A DNA stretch of 64,000 bases from Symbiodinium natans (lineage: Eukaryota > Sar > Dinophyceae > Suessiales > Symbiodiniaceae). The notes beneath the pieces are model-generated. The model did not search any database, had not been told where the DNA came from, and saw only the letters and a program-made list of their open reading frames with translations. Positions 42,470 through 52,128 of the stretch are shown in pieces. The position numbers and the translations under genes were made by a program. Where the stretch lies: the NCBI GenBank assembly GCA_905221605.1, contig CAJNDS010002320.1, positions 430,205-494,204 on the forward strand, in the 5' to 3' direction. Within the stretch, counting starts at the first letter, position 1. Each line of letters starts with the position of its first letter.

Positions 42470-42595
42470 AGCCCTGCCTGCCCCAACAACACGGCCCCTG
42501 CGGACAGCGTGGGGTATACTGTGACAACTGCTGACTCGGCCTGTGCCTTGGAGGCCAGCTCGGTTGCCCGCCTGGGCTCCCTAGCAGGGTCTCAC
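42470..42595 (+). CDS. Module protein exon, Cys-rich part
   Basis: Frame SPACPNNTAPADSVGYTV then TTADSACALEASSVARLG. TADSACALEAS aligns with TKSSECGALEAS at 52066. The frame is open until a TGA at 42596; the actual donor is probably a GT or GG site shortly before. Confidence 0.5.
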
Positions 42596-44715
42596 TGAGC
42601 GCTCGACCAGCGCCCGCCTACCCCAAAAGACAAGAGAGTGGGGTGGCGGGCGGGTTTGGGGAAAAGGGTGAAGGGTTTAGGGTTTATAGGGTTTAGGGTT
42701 TGGTAAACCCCTGCCTCGCCAGGTTCCAAGACGGATGTTGCTCCACCTTGTCTTGCGTGGTGCCTTGGCTTTCTTCTGGCTGGCTCTTAGGACCATGACC
42801 TTTTGGGCTTGCATAAAAACTACAAGAAGGAGCCTAACAGTTAAACCCTCAACCCAAAACCCCAAACCCCAAACCCCAAACCCTAAACCCTAAACCCCAA
42901 ACCCCAAACCCTAAACCCTAAACCCTAAACCCCACTTTTATGAGGGGTTCACAAGAGCGTCTCGCCATTATAATTCGCATGATGGTCTGTGTTGTCACTA
43001 TTCACACCCTGTTTCCAATAAGAAGCGCTTTGCAAAGCAACTCAAGCGCGCTTTTCTTCTTCACTCTTAAATTGTCTCTGTGTAGTTGCAAGCTGTTGAT
43101 CGGCGCTGGCAACGTTGCAGACCCTGCTTCTCTTCTCTCTCTCTCTCTCTCGCTCTCCTCTCTCTGTCTCTTTCTCTCTCTGTCTCAAGAGTCCGCGCGG
43201 TTTGTAAGAGCAAAACAACGTTGTGTTTCGTTTAGTTTTGGATGGCTATTTGGTTGATTGCTCCACGTGCAGCATTGAATTTGCTGGGCGCCTTTGTAAG
43301 CGGAAAACACACGCAACCGACAAGCTTCATTTTGCTCGTGTTAGACTTGGCTCGATCTTTCTAAATTGCTTAGAGCAAGATTGGTCAGCCTAGGTGCCCA
43401 CGTTGGAAGGATATGACGTGGAGGCTTGGAAGGCCGCGCGGGTTTAGGGTTTCGGGGCTCGGGCGGAGACGCCAAACCCTAAACCCTAAACCCTAAACCC
43501 TACAAACCCTACAAGCCAGAATACAAGCCTAGTGATCCCAGATCTTTCCGAAGCTTGGGTTTCCCCTGAGGTTGCCCAAGAGTTCCCGAGCTACCCTCCT
43601 TGCCTGACTCCCCTTCAGAACCTTAATGACAAAACTAAACCAAAAACCCCCAAACCCTAAACCCTAAACCCTAAACCCTAAACCCTAAACCCTAAACCCT
43701 AAACCCCTCAAGAACCCTCTGACTGCGGACGGATGGCTTCAGGTTCCTCGAGGGTTTTTTGCGGCTGCGACGAGGGCTCTGGGATCAAAAGCCTACTTGG
43801 AGGTTCATGGTACTTCGTAACACAAATTATAGCTGTACTTATAACCCCAGGCCAGACCTTTAGGGCTTAGGGTTTAGGGTTTGGGGTTTAGGGGTTTAGG
43901 GTTTAGGGCTTAGGGTTTAGGGTTTGGGGTTTAGGGGTTTAGGGGTTTTTGGCCCAGACCATTCTTTGGAGATTGAGACTTTCAACCCTAAGCTTGTACC
44001 CTTCCCCTTGATATACTCTAGTATGGCCCTTACATTGCCTGAGGAATGTTTAAGAAGGGCCCTAAACCCTAAACCCTAAACCCTAAACCCTAAACCCTAA
44101 ACCCTAAACCCGGTCTCCAAAGCGTGGTTCCGAATGCATGTTCAGAAGTGTGCGAAATTGGAGCCGTGCAGACCTCGGATCCAGCTCCTTTGGGTTCCCC
44201 AAACCCTGAACCCTAAACCCTAAACGCTAAACCCTAAACCCTAAACCCTAAACCAGTGCTTCACCACAATGCCACAACGATCCGGAGGATGAATCGCGTT
44301 TTCTCATGGACCCTCCGTAATTCTACTCTTTTTAGGGGGTTTAGGGTTTAGGGTTAAGGGTTTAGAATTTAGGGTTTAGGGTTTAGGGTTTTAAGGCCCG
44401 TATAGTACCCGCCCGGAACTAGGACCCAGAGTGGGCCCTTATTCCAGTTCTTAGGGTTCTGGTCCCCTTCATAATCCCCTGACCTGCCAAAGCCCCTGAA
44501 ATCCTCAGGGTTAGGGGGCCCAGGGTTTAGGGGCTCAGGGTTTAGGGTTTAGGGTTTCAGGGTCTAGGGGTTTATGGGTTTAGAGGTTTACGGGTTTAGG
44601 GACCCTAAACCCAAAACCCAAAACCCTAAACCCTACACCCTAAACCCTAAACCCTAAACCCTAAACCCTACACCCTAAACAGGGGTTTAGGGTTTAAAGG
44701 GGTTTACGCCGACAG

Positions 44716-44814
44716 GATGAGCAGTGCCGCTACAACTCCTCGTCGTGCCGCGAGTACTGCCTTGGCCCCGCAGGGCCTGAAATCGTGGGGCTCCAGAACG
44801 TCCAGAAGCTGGCG
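44716..44814 (+). CDS. Module protein exon, second Cys-rich part
   Basis: Frame DEQCRYNSSSCREYCLGP then AGPEIVGLQNVQKLA. It aligns with the exon at 52336 (CTSDPSQCSFNFTCAPVC...FAKALAEKM). Acceptor GACAG is followed by G. Confidence 0.65.
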
Positions 44815-44934
44815 GGGCGAGGGTGCCCTTTTGGGGTTCAGGGCTTAGGGCGTAAGTCTTAGGGTTTTGGGTTTAGGGTTTTTAGGGTTTAGGGTGTAGG
44901 GTTTGAAGTTTAGGGTTTTGGGTTTCGGGTTTAG

Positions 44935-45268
44935 GGTCAGGGCGTAGGGCGTAGGGCGTAGGGCGTAGGGCGTAGGGCTTAATTTTTAGGGCTTAGGGCT
45001 TAGGGCTTCACCCTAGGGCTGAGGGCTTAGGGCTTAGGGCTTAGGGCTTAGGGCTTAGGGCTTAGGGCTTAGGGCTTCGCCCTAGGGCTGAGGGCTTAGG
45101 GCTTAGGGCTTAGGGCTTAGGGCTTAGGGCTTAGGGCTTAGGGCTTAGGGCCTAGGGCCTAGGGCTTAGGGCTTAGGGCTTAGGGCTTCGCCCTAGGGCT
45201 GAGGGCTTAGGGCTTAGGGCTTAGGGCTTAGGGCTTAGGGCCTAGGGCTTAGGGCTTAGGGCTTAGGG
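44935..45268. repeat. GGGCTTA array with interspersed GGGCTTCGCCCTAGGGCTGA
   Basis: More than 35 units of the variant GGGCTTA (and GGGCGTA, GGGCCTA). Three times a unit is replaced by a GGGCTTCRCCCTAGGGCTGA insertion with hairpin potential, spaced about 55-115 bp. This implies higher-order amplification. Confidence 0.9.
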
Positions 45269-45823
45269 CATGGTAGTCCAGTGGTACCCTTGACCCTTTG
45301 TCTTGGTTCTGGGTTCCCTAGAGAATGGGTGGTTGCGAGGGTTCCGGTGAGCAACGGGCTCTCCTACTTTCTTCAACCTGAGATTCGAGAAGTCCCGCGC
45401 CTGGGAGCCCCGAGCTCAAGCCTTAAACCTCGTTGTTCTCCAGGGTTTAGGGTTTAGGGTTTAGGGTTTAGGGTTTAGGGTTTAGGGTTTAGGGTTTAGG
45501 GTTTAGGGTGCGAGCCACATTGGACTACAGCCAAGGAGTTCACTTGACATGCTGGGTCAGAGGTCGCAGCCCTTCTCGAGGAGCCTTCTCAAAGTGGCAG
45601 AACAAGTGTCCCACCCTTCTTAGGGGCCCAAAACCACATAATCAAAAAGAACTAACTGTTGGGGTACAAGAGCCTCTCTTCAAGAGGGGGAGTCTGGAAA
45701 ACCCTGTTTGTAGGATCCTTTTGTTTCTGTGTTTGTTGGGCCCCTACCCTTACTGCATAGGTGCATGGACCCTTAGGCAAAGCCTCACTGCCTTGATTTT
45801 GCGGAGTGGAGAGACTGTCGCAG

Positions 45824-45883
45824 GTGAAGATTCTCGTCAGCTTGTTCAAAGGCGCCTCATCGGACACGCGTTTTGCATACGAC
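45824..45883 (+). CDS. Module protein exon, GASSDTRFAYD
   Basis: Frame VKILVSLFKGASSDTRFAYD, acceptor GCAG followed by G. It aligns with VQMFAGASTDVRVAYD in the exon at 52336, ending at the same Tyr-Asp intron position. Confidence 0.7.
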
Positions 45884-46255
45884 GCTTGGCTTCTTGTAGC
45901 CCTAAACCCGAAACCCTAAACCCTAAACCCTAATCCCTAAACCATACACTCCCCCCCCCCCTCACCCCCCCACCCACCCCCCCAAAAAAAAGAAACAAAC
46001 ACAAGGGTGCATGGTAGCCTGGCCTACCAAGGATGACGCCAAGCGGGTGGAGCTCCTCCGTATGGCGGCTTGGTCCTCCTTTAGGGTTTAGGGAGCTTAG
46101 GAAGTTTAGGGTTGAGAGAGCTTGGGAAGTTTAGGGTTTAAGGATTTGTAGCCCTAAACCCTGAACCCTGAACCCTAAACCCTAAACCCTAAACCCTGGA
46201 GTTTGAGGTTTAGGTGCCCTTGGAGAGGCTTAAAGGTAATCCCAAGCATGGTGAG

Positions 46256-46322
46256 GTGCCGGTGCTCAATGCATCCTACAACGACGTCGTCAGAATGGCG
46301 AAACAGAGCTTTCGATGCAATG
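46256..46322 (+). CDS. Module protein exon, VPVLNAS
   Basis: Frame VPVLNASYNDVVRMAKQS then FRCN, acceptor GTGAG followed by G, GC donor at 46323 in phase 1. It aligns with EAVLIASPAPKELDGVLGG (52591+52662). AGGTGCC also occurs at 46212, again a decoy of the exon start. Confidence 0.6.
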
Positions 46323-46655
46323 GCAGTATTAGGGTTTAGGGTTTAGGGTTTAGGGTTTTGGGTTTAGGGTTTAGGGTTTAGGGTTTAGGGTTAAGCATTC
46401 CTCTTCTCGAGGTCGTGAGAACCCCAAGCCCAAAACCCGAAGCACCGAGTCAAGATCTGTAGTCTGGCCTGGCTCTTATTTGCTTCGAGGGCGATGTACT
46501 CAAAAATCTGGACCACTATGCACGTCGTAACTTGCCTTGCGCATATCCGGCATGTCCATTCTCAGGCACCGCGTGCTCAATCGCAGGATTTCGAGAACCA
46601 AAGTGTCACAAGCCCATCACGCTCCGAGTTCATAAACACACCATGTCAATGTGGG

Positions 46656-46756
46656 GGTTTAGGGAATTAGGGTATATTCCTTCTTGGGGTCCTGATGATA
46701 AGGGAATCCTACTATTTGGGGGTTATATTTAGGGGTCCCTTTATTTCGTAAACCCC
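46656..46756. mobile_element. Family L TIR element
   Basis: GGGGGTTTAGGGAATTAGGG at the left and CCTTTATTTCGTAAACCCCC at the right, with paired GGGGTCCTGATGATAAGGG and ACTATTTGGGGGTTATA inside. Confidence 0.6.
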
Positions 46757-47218
46757 CATGTCGTCCCGAGTCGTCTTGGCTCCAGACTTCTCTTGATCCC
46801 AGGTGAAAAATTTGGATAGAGTCCCCGTGACGAGTGGATCGCGGAAACCGCATACGACGTCTGCAAACGCCGATCTGTCACGACCCCACCATGTTCTTCC
46901 TCTCTTTCGCTCGGCCTGCTCCAATAAAACCATTCGATGAATTCTCCTGACGGCCCATGAACAACTGCTGTACAAGGGTCGGTTTGAACATTGTTTTTTT
47001 AATTACCTTTAGCCCCCTATACAATCCTCATAAAGCCATGAAGATTGAGTGTCTATAGGGCCCCCCCATACCTACCCCAGTAGTAGCCACCCACACACAC
47101 GCACGCATACACACTCGACCTTACACTTAAGCTACCAGCATGTTCCTAGGGTTTAGGGTTTAGGGTTTACTGTATCTCCAGGAGTTTTGAAGTCCGGAAC
47201 CCTCCACGACGGATCCAG

Positions 47219-47300
47219 GCATCTCTTCCTTGTCAACGCCTCTCTTACCAATGCAGCGATGGCCACGCAAATCACCCCCGTTGCCGAGGCGCCCCCTAAA
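47219..47300 (+). CDS. Module protein exon
   Basis: Frame HLFLVNASLTNAAMATQIT then PVAEAPPK, acceptor ATCCAG followed by G, GA donor at 47301. The pattern with Ala-Met-Ala and a Pro-rich end resembles SLYAGMAYAIPP at 52759/52863. Confidence 0.55.
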
Positions 47301-47536
47301 GAAAGCCCTCAAACTTCCTGAGCCCTGAAACTTAAACCCGAAATAAAGTAACCAACCCCAAAAGAGGGCACCCTTGTTGCAATATGGTTTCTGGGCTGCC
47401 CATAGAGTTTAAGGTTTAGGGGTTCGTATGCTATAGCAGCAGGACTTATGCGGACACATTTGTCGACTTGAGGGCAAGTTCCCCCTTCTTTTAACAGTAC
47501 CAGGTTGCTCCACTGGCCAACCCTGGAAGCCTAAAC

Positions 47537-47695
47537 CTGACTGTTGGTTAGTAGGGAATGAGGAAAATCATGTTTCACATGTAATCCCTTAAAGGGATAT
47601 ATATATATATATATACATATAAGCCCTTGAAGGGGTATATATATATATATATATAAGGCCCTGTTGCTTCATTCCCTGTGAACCAACAGTAAGTA
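47537..47695. mobile_element. Family G TIR element
   Basis: CTGACTGTTGGTTAGTAGGG at the left and ATTCCCTGTGAACCAACAG at the right, with two AT-rich inner copies (CCCTTAAAGGGATATAT, CCCTTGAAGGGGTATAT). A relative is the intron at 51666-51818. Confidence 0.7.
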
Positions 47696-48349
47696 AAGGC
47701 TTACGTTTTTCTCCATCGGTGCGCAAGAGAGAGATACCAAGCAGGGCAGAGAGCTGTCACAGGACCTCTTCTCCTACCTACAGCCCCCTTTCAGCTCTTC
47801 GTGGCCTAAACCCTAAACCCCAAACCCCAAACCCCAAACTCTAAACCCTAAACCCTAAACCCTTAGCCCTTAACCCTTAGGATTTGGGGCCTTCGGAGCA
47901 AGGCTTGACTTTCCGCGGATTTTCCCTAAACCGTAAACCCTCGCTTCTAGTCGGGAATCAGGGAACCAGGTACGCCACATCGTCCCTTAATGCCTGCGGC
48001 CTACGTACCGGTTCCTGCTATGCAGATCCAGGATTAGGATTACTAAACCCTAAACCCCAAACCCTAAACCCTAAACCCTAAACCCTAAACCCTAAACCCT
48101 AAACCCTAAACTCTAAACCGTAAAGCCCAAGCCCTCAAAAAACGAAAGAGCGTAAGAGTCAAGGGGATGCCGGCCGACGGTCCAAAGTTCAGGGCCCGGG
48201 CTTAGGGTTGAGGGTTTAGGGTTTAGGGTTCAGGGCGTTCTAGAGTAAACCCTAAACCCTAAACCCTAAACCCTAAACCCTAAACCCTAAACCCTAAACC
48301 CTAAACCCTAAACCCTAAACCCTAAACCCTAAACCCTAAACCCTAAGAG

Positions 48350-48435
48350 GCAGTACAAGAGGCAGCAGAGTGCCTTGACACAATCGACTCCGTCACCGTC
48401 AAGAACCTACCCGGCCTGAAAGCTGCCCTGACCTT
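48350..48435 (+). CDS. Module protein exon, ECLDTIDS helix
   Basis: Frame AVQEAAECLDTIDSVTV then KNLPGLKAALTF. It aligns with EAAEDCLEEINSVELKGLPDGIKA at 53880/54173. The start may be GAGGCAG at 48349 or 48361, because GAGGCAG is doubled. The 3' end and the join to 48922 are not resolved. Confidence 0.65.
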
Positions 48436-48921
48436 CACGGGCACGCGTCTCTCTCGCAGTTGAAGGAGGAAGCATTTTTGTAGTCCTTAAACCCTAAACC
48501 CTAAACCCTAAACCATAAACCCTAAACGCTAAACTGGGTTAATTAACCTGGGGCCCCTGGGACTCACCCTGCAGGGCGCGGGATGAAGCTCTAAACGTTG
48601 AAAGCCGAAGCAGCCCAAAGCTAAAACGCCTAAACCTCTACACAGGGTTTAGGGTTTAGGGTTTATAGGGTTTAGGGTCATTGAGCCCTACACTGGCCCG
48701 ACACGCCCCCCCCAAACCCTGAACCCTGTACATCCTTCAGCGTATATCCCTAGACCTTCACATCCAGTTCCAGATGATGCTTCTGAACTTCCGTACACCC
48801 AATTGAGCTGCCCATACCCCAGATACAGTATTGCCATGCAGAAAATTCTGGGAACGCATGCTTAAGTATCCCCTTTTCTGTAACAGGAAACCCCCCGATT
48901 TTGGTGTGAATCCGTGCGAAG

Positions 48922-48998
48922 GCACCATTTCATGCTGCTGGACAGCTTGATCAAGGACACTGGCGTCATGGGCCTCTTCCGCACGGACGCCCCAGCAG
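48922..48998 (+). CDS. Module protein exon, MLLDSLIKDTG
   Basis: Frame HHFMLLDSLIKDTGVMGL then FRTDAPA, ending in phase 1 at a GT donor. MGLFRTDAP resembles RGLFRLLAEE at 54173. It joins in frame to 49162 across a family E intron. Confidence 0.7.
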
Positions 48999-49161
48999 GT
49001 GACTAGGACCCGGAGTAGGCCCTTGTTTCTTTCTTTTAGGGTTCGGGTCTCCTTTGTATCCCCTTCCCTTTCTAATCCTGGGTTACTCCTGGGTTTAGGG
49101 TTTAGGGTTTAGGGTTTAGGGTTTAGGGTTTAGGGTTTAGGGTTTAGGGTTTAGGGCCCAG
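48999..49161 (+). mobile_element. Family E element acting as a GT-AG intron
   Basis: The direct repeat GTGA lies at 48999-49002 and 49162-49165. The element opens CTAGGACCCGGAGTAGGCCC. The right TIR (CTCCTGGGT) has been extended by about ten TTTAGGG units before the terminal CCAG. Splicing gives ...DAPAGESLAQTG. Confidence 0.85.
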
Positions 49162-49234
49162 GTGAGTCGTTGGCTCAGACGGGGTCCGTCGACCCCATGG
49201 AAACTCTTCAGGATGCCGTTCTCAAGGCGGATGA
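49162..49234 (+). CDS. Module protein exon
   Basis: Frame GESLAQTGSVDPMETLQD then AVLKADE. A GA donor at 49235 (GAAACT) and acceptor at 49485 with GAAAGT after it join as KADEKVEEAVES. GAAA occurs at both junctions. Confidence 0.8.
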
Positions 49235-49485
49235 GAAACTCGGTCAGGCCCTGAGGGATATGTTTATATGTTCCCTTTGTATTGGGGTTAAGAGGGTTAA
49301 GAGGATCAAAACTCAAGAATATGTTTTTTGAGCCCTAAAATATGATTTTCGAACCCTAAACCCTAAACCCTAAACCCTAAACCCTAAACCCTAAACCCTA
49401 AACCCTAACCCCTAACCCCTAACCCCTAAACCCTAAACCCTAAACCCTAAACCCTAAACCCCAGAGCTTTTCAGGGCCATCCCAG

Positions 49486-49555
49486 GAAAGTGGAGGAAGC
49501 CGTTGAGTCGATCGACAGCGAGCTCCCGGCACCCTCGAAGTTGGCGCCGGTGAAG
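49486..49555 (+). CDS. Module protein exon, VEEAVESIDSEL helix
   Basis: Frame KVEEAVESIDSELPAPSK then LAPVK, GT donor (GTCCTA) in phase 0. The Lys-intron-Ala position is shared with 53880/54173 (GIK-AVAS), which supports this boundary over a GC site 12 bp earlier. Confidence 0.75.
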
Positions 49556-49969
49556 GTCCTAGGAGAAGGGGTTTAGGGTTTAGGGTTTAGGGTTTAGGGT
49601 TTAGGGTTTAGGGTTTAGGGTTTAGGGTTTAGGGTTTAGGGTTTACGGTCTAGGGTCTAGGGTTTAGGGTTTAGGGTTTAGGGTCTTTATCCCCAAGGGT
49701 CCCCCTCATTCTATCCCCTGGAAGGCCAGCTTCTCCTTTGGCCCTTCCCTTGATGACTTCCCGACGCCCAACAGCGTCACCTACGCGACTAGGTCTGCCC
49801 TTGGGAGGTTTGTTGTTATATTATGTAGATCTGTGTATATATATATATACATATGTATATTATATATATATATATAATTTTTGAAAACACGTCTCCCTTA
49901 TTGTTGGGCTTTAAGAGGATTATGTTTCAGGAATCTTGTTCAGAGGGTGTTTTAAGGGCCATATCCCAG

Positions 49970-50047
49970 GCGATCTACCACGGTGACACGGCCGCCACCG
50001 GCGACGGCACGGGCGATTGGACCGTGGAGGTGAAGCTTACCGCCAAG
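49970..50047 (+). CDS. Module protein exon, strand WTVEVKLTAK
   Basis: Frame AIYHGDTAATGDGTGDWT then VEVKLTAK. Acceptor ATCCCAG is followed by G. The GA donor at 50048 lies in the 6-bp repeat AAGGAC, which recurs at the next exon (50418-50423). Confidence 0.85.
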
Positions 50048-50420
50048 GACTTATGGGGTCCTTAGGGGGAGGGGGGTTTAGGGTTTAGGGTTTAGCGTTT
50101 AGGATTTCGGATTTAGGGTTTAGGATGTTTTTAAGGGGGTGGGGGGGGGCCATGGGGGGTACGTGCCTAGGCAACCTTAGCAAAATCTAGGGAGCCTTAA
50201 TTCGCGAGTAGTGGGGAGTCACTTCGGGTCAGGAAGACCTCTTTCTTGCATTGAACTTAAGAACCGTAAAAGGGAACCTTAGGGAAGCTTAGGGAGCCTT
50301 AGCGAGTAGTGGGAGTATTTGGGAATCTTAGGTTACTTCTACCCGCCTTGGGAGTCCCTAAGAACCCCCTACAAAGGACGAACCCTAAACCCTAAACCCT
50401 AAACCCTAAACCCTAAAAAG
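50048..50420 (+). other. GA-AG intron flanked by AAGGAC repeats
   Basis: AAGGAC at 50045-50050 and 50418-50423. Splicing as GCCAAG/GACTTATG...AAAAAG/GACGCC restores TAKDAELANS. The interior holds TTTAGGG and CCCTAAA tracts and CTTAGGGAAGCTTAGGGAGC repeats; no intact TIR pair is evident. Confidence 0.8.
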
Positions 50421-50474
50421 GACGCCGAGCTCGCCAACAGCTTTGTGAAGCGGGTGACCTCCACGCTCGGCAAA
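50421..50474 (+). CDS. Module protein exon, helix
   Basis: Eighteen codons, DAELANSFVKRVTSTLGK, phase 0 at both ends. It aligns with SEEKCSRFLSKFTSVRPG and SDQALQHAIIQKMES in the other modules. Confidence 0.85.
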
Positions 50475-51053
50475 GTGTCTTACTTCTCCAACAGCTGAAC
50501 TTTACAAACCTTTTTTAAGGGTTTAGGGTTTAGGGTTTAGGGTTTAGGGTTTAGGGTTTAGGGTTTAGGGTTTAGGGTTTAGGGTTTAGGGTTTAGGGTT
50601 TGGGTGGCCTTATTTATAAACCTTTTGCTTTGTCATAGTTGGGTACCATTTTGCATTCTGTAAGGGTGCTTAAACCCAATAAGGAATATATATTTACTTT
50701 GTTTTGATGCTATCCCGTTATCCCAACCATGAACTAGTTTGGGTGTACTTATTTAGTAATCTAGTAGGAATAATGAAGTTGTATAATTAGTAGAAATAAT
50801 CAAGTTTAGCCTTTTTCCCCTTGGTTATTGGAGAGGTAAGGTGTCCATGGTATTTAGTAGGAATAATAAAGTTTGACATTTTTCCCCCTTGGTGTATTGG
50901 AGAAGTACGGTTAGGTTTTAGGGTTCAGGGTTTTAGGGTTTTAGGGTTTTAGGGTTTAGGGTTTAGGGTTTAGGGTTTAGGGTTTAGGGTTTAGGGTTTA
51001 GGGTGCCTCTCTTTTTTTTTCTGTCCCTTTTTTGGTTCTATTGGAGAAGTAAG
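50475..51053 (+). mobile_element. Family H element acting as a GT-AG intron
   Basis: The direct repeat GTGT lies at 50475-50478 and 51054-51057. The element runs CTTACTTCTCCAACAG to ATTGGAGAAGTAAG, with two TTTAGGG arrays and inner copies of its own arms. Splicing gives STLGKVSMGHLV without frame change. An inner copy of the right end at 50832-50852 includes the exonic GTGTCCATGG. Confidence 0.9.
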
Positions 51054-51137
51054 GTGTCCATGGGGCACCTCGTGTCAGCTACCGCTGCGGGGAAAACCGT
51101 CATCCTGGAGAGCATGCCTCTCCCATTTCCGAACAAG
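51054..51137 (+). CDS. Module protein exon, HLVSATAAGKTVILESMP
   Basis: Twenty-eight codons, VSMGHLVSATAAGKTVIL then ESMPLPFPNK, phase 0 at both ends. ILESMPLP aligns with ILDALSMPP at 54950. The GC donor at 51138 (GCCTAG) lies in an AGGCC repeat shared with the next exon. Confidence 0.85.
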
Positions 51138-51200
51138 GCCTAGAAATTGCTTGTCAGAACCCCCCCCCCCCCCAAAAAAAAAAAAAAAAAAAAAAGAAAC

Positions 51201-51237
<37 letters not shown>

Positions 51238-51389
51238 GAATACATATACCTATATATATATATATGTACCCCTATATTGCCCTTTAAGGATTGAGATTTT
51301 TCGTTTATATATACATACATATATATATATATATATATATTTTTTTTTGGGGGGGGGGGGAGGGTGGTTCTTAAAAGCAAATGGTAGAG
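51138..51389 (+). mobile_element. Family K element acting as a GC-AG intron
   Basis: AGGCC occurs at 51136-51140 and 51388-51392. Inside lie TTGTCAGAACCCCCC, a C/A run, a CA microsatellite, TA repeats, a G run and GGTTCTTAAAAGCAA, the family's inverted ends. Splicing gives PFPNKAMAAES. Related elements are near 9869, 29030-29165 and 39930-40005. Confidence 0.8.
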
Positions 51390-51443
51390 GCCATGGCCGC
51401 CGAGTCGATCAAGATGCTCATGAAGCACGTGGGCCACATCAAC
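51390..51443 (+). CDS. Module protein exon, helix with HIN end
   Basis: Eighteen codons, AMAAESIKMLMKHVGHIN, phase 0 at both ends, GT donor (GTTACC). The next exon starts GCTACC, so a TTACC/CTACC repeat flanks the intron (51444-51624), which is filled with TTTAGGG and GGGCTTA units. Confidence 0.8.
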
Positions 51444-51624
51444 GTTACCTAGCAGCTGAATGATTTAGGGTTTAGGGGTTAGGGTTTAGGGTTTAGGGGT
51501 TAGGGTTTAGGGGTTAGGGTTTAGGGCTTAGGGCTTAGGGGTTTAGGGCTTAGGGGTTTAGGGGTTTCGGGTACTATAGTCCCCTACTATAGCAGTGAAA
51601 GTGTACACGAACTCAGCAACTCAG

Positions 51625-51665
51625 GCTACCGCGCTGATGAACCAGGACGTGCACTACCTGGTGGA
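51625..51665 (+). CDS. Module protein exon
   Basis: Frame ATALMNQDVHYLVE, 41 nt, acceptor CTCAG followed by G, GC donor in phase 2. It creates a possible Asn-Ala-Thr glycosylation site with the previous exon. Confidence 0.8.
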
Positions 51666-51818
51666 GCATCTTACTGTTGGATTAGCAGGGAGTGAGAGGG
51701 AGTTAGGGCCCCTGTATTATACCCTTTAAGGAGTAATATAGGGTGCTTATATTACACCCTTTAAAGAATATTCTAGTGGTACCTCTTTCCCCCCCTCCAT
51801 TCCCTACTAAGCAGCAAG
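51666..51818 (+). mobile_element. Family G element acting as a GC-AG intron
   Basis: The direct repeat GCATC lies at 51666-51670 and 51819-51823. The element runs CTTACTGTTGGATTAGCAGG to CCCTACTAAGCAGCAAG, 149 bp, with paired TATTATACCCTTTAAGGAG arms. Splicing gives YLVEHPDEPLW without frame change. It is the cleanest element-as-intron case here. Confidence 0.9.
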
Positions 51819-51942
51819 GCATCCGGACGAGCCGCTGTGGAATCAGATCGGGCATGGCTTCAAGTTCCTTCTGGATGCCAGTCTGACCGAAGCTGTGGAG
51901 AAGATCTTGGTTGACAAGGCCAAGCAGACTCTTAGCAGCAGA
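51819..51942 (+). CDS. Module protein exon, FKFLLDASLTEAVEKI
   Basis: Frame HPDEPLWNQIGHGFKFL then LDASLTEAVEKILVDKAK and QTLSSR. A GTAAGG donor at 51943 is likely, but the join to 52066 is not proved. Confidence 0.8.
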
Positions 51943-52065
51943 GTAAGGTACCCTTTATGAGCCCAAAATTATCAGACTCTGAGTAGTAGAGATAGGTACC
52001 CTTTTTAACCTTTTTTGGGGGGTAGAAGTCATCCTTAAGCTCCCCAAGGATACTGGACAACTAAG

Positions 52066-52128
52066 GGCTGCAACGAAGAGCTCCGAATGTGGCGCTCTCG
52101 AGGCCTCTTGCGATTTTGAACCCGGCCA
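52066..52128 (+). CDS. Module protein exon, first Cys-rich part
   Basis: Frame AATKSSECGALEASCDFE then PG, GT donor in phase 2. It joins to 52336 as EPGQCCSLEKCTSD. Acceptor ACTAAG is followed by G. Confidence 0.75.

Noticed and set aside
42940-43257. 105-codon + strand frame
   Set aside because: About a third of it is a CT microsatellite (Leu-Ser repeats) and no homolog or splice context is visible.
45508-45820. Upstream part of a 141-codon frame
   Set aside because: Only the last part overlaps a supported exon (45824-45883), which uses a different frame; the rest coincides with a hairpin-like repeat (TTCTTAGGGGCCCA...GGGCCCCTACCC).
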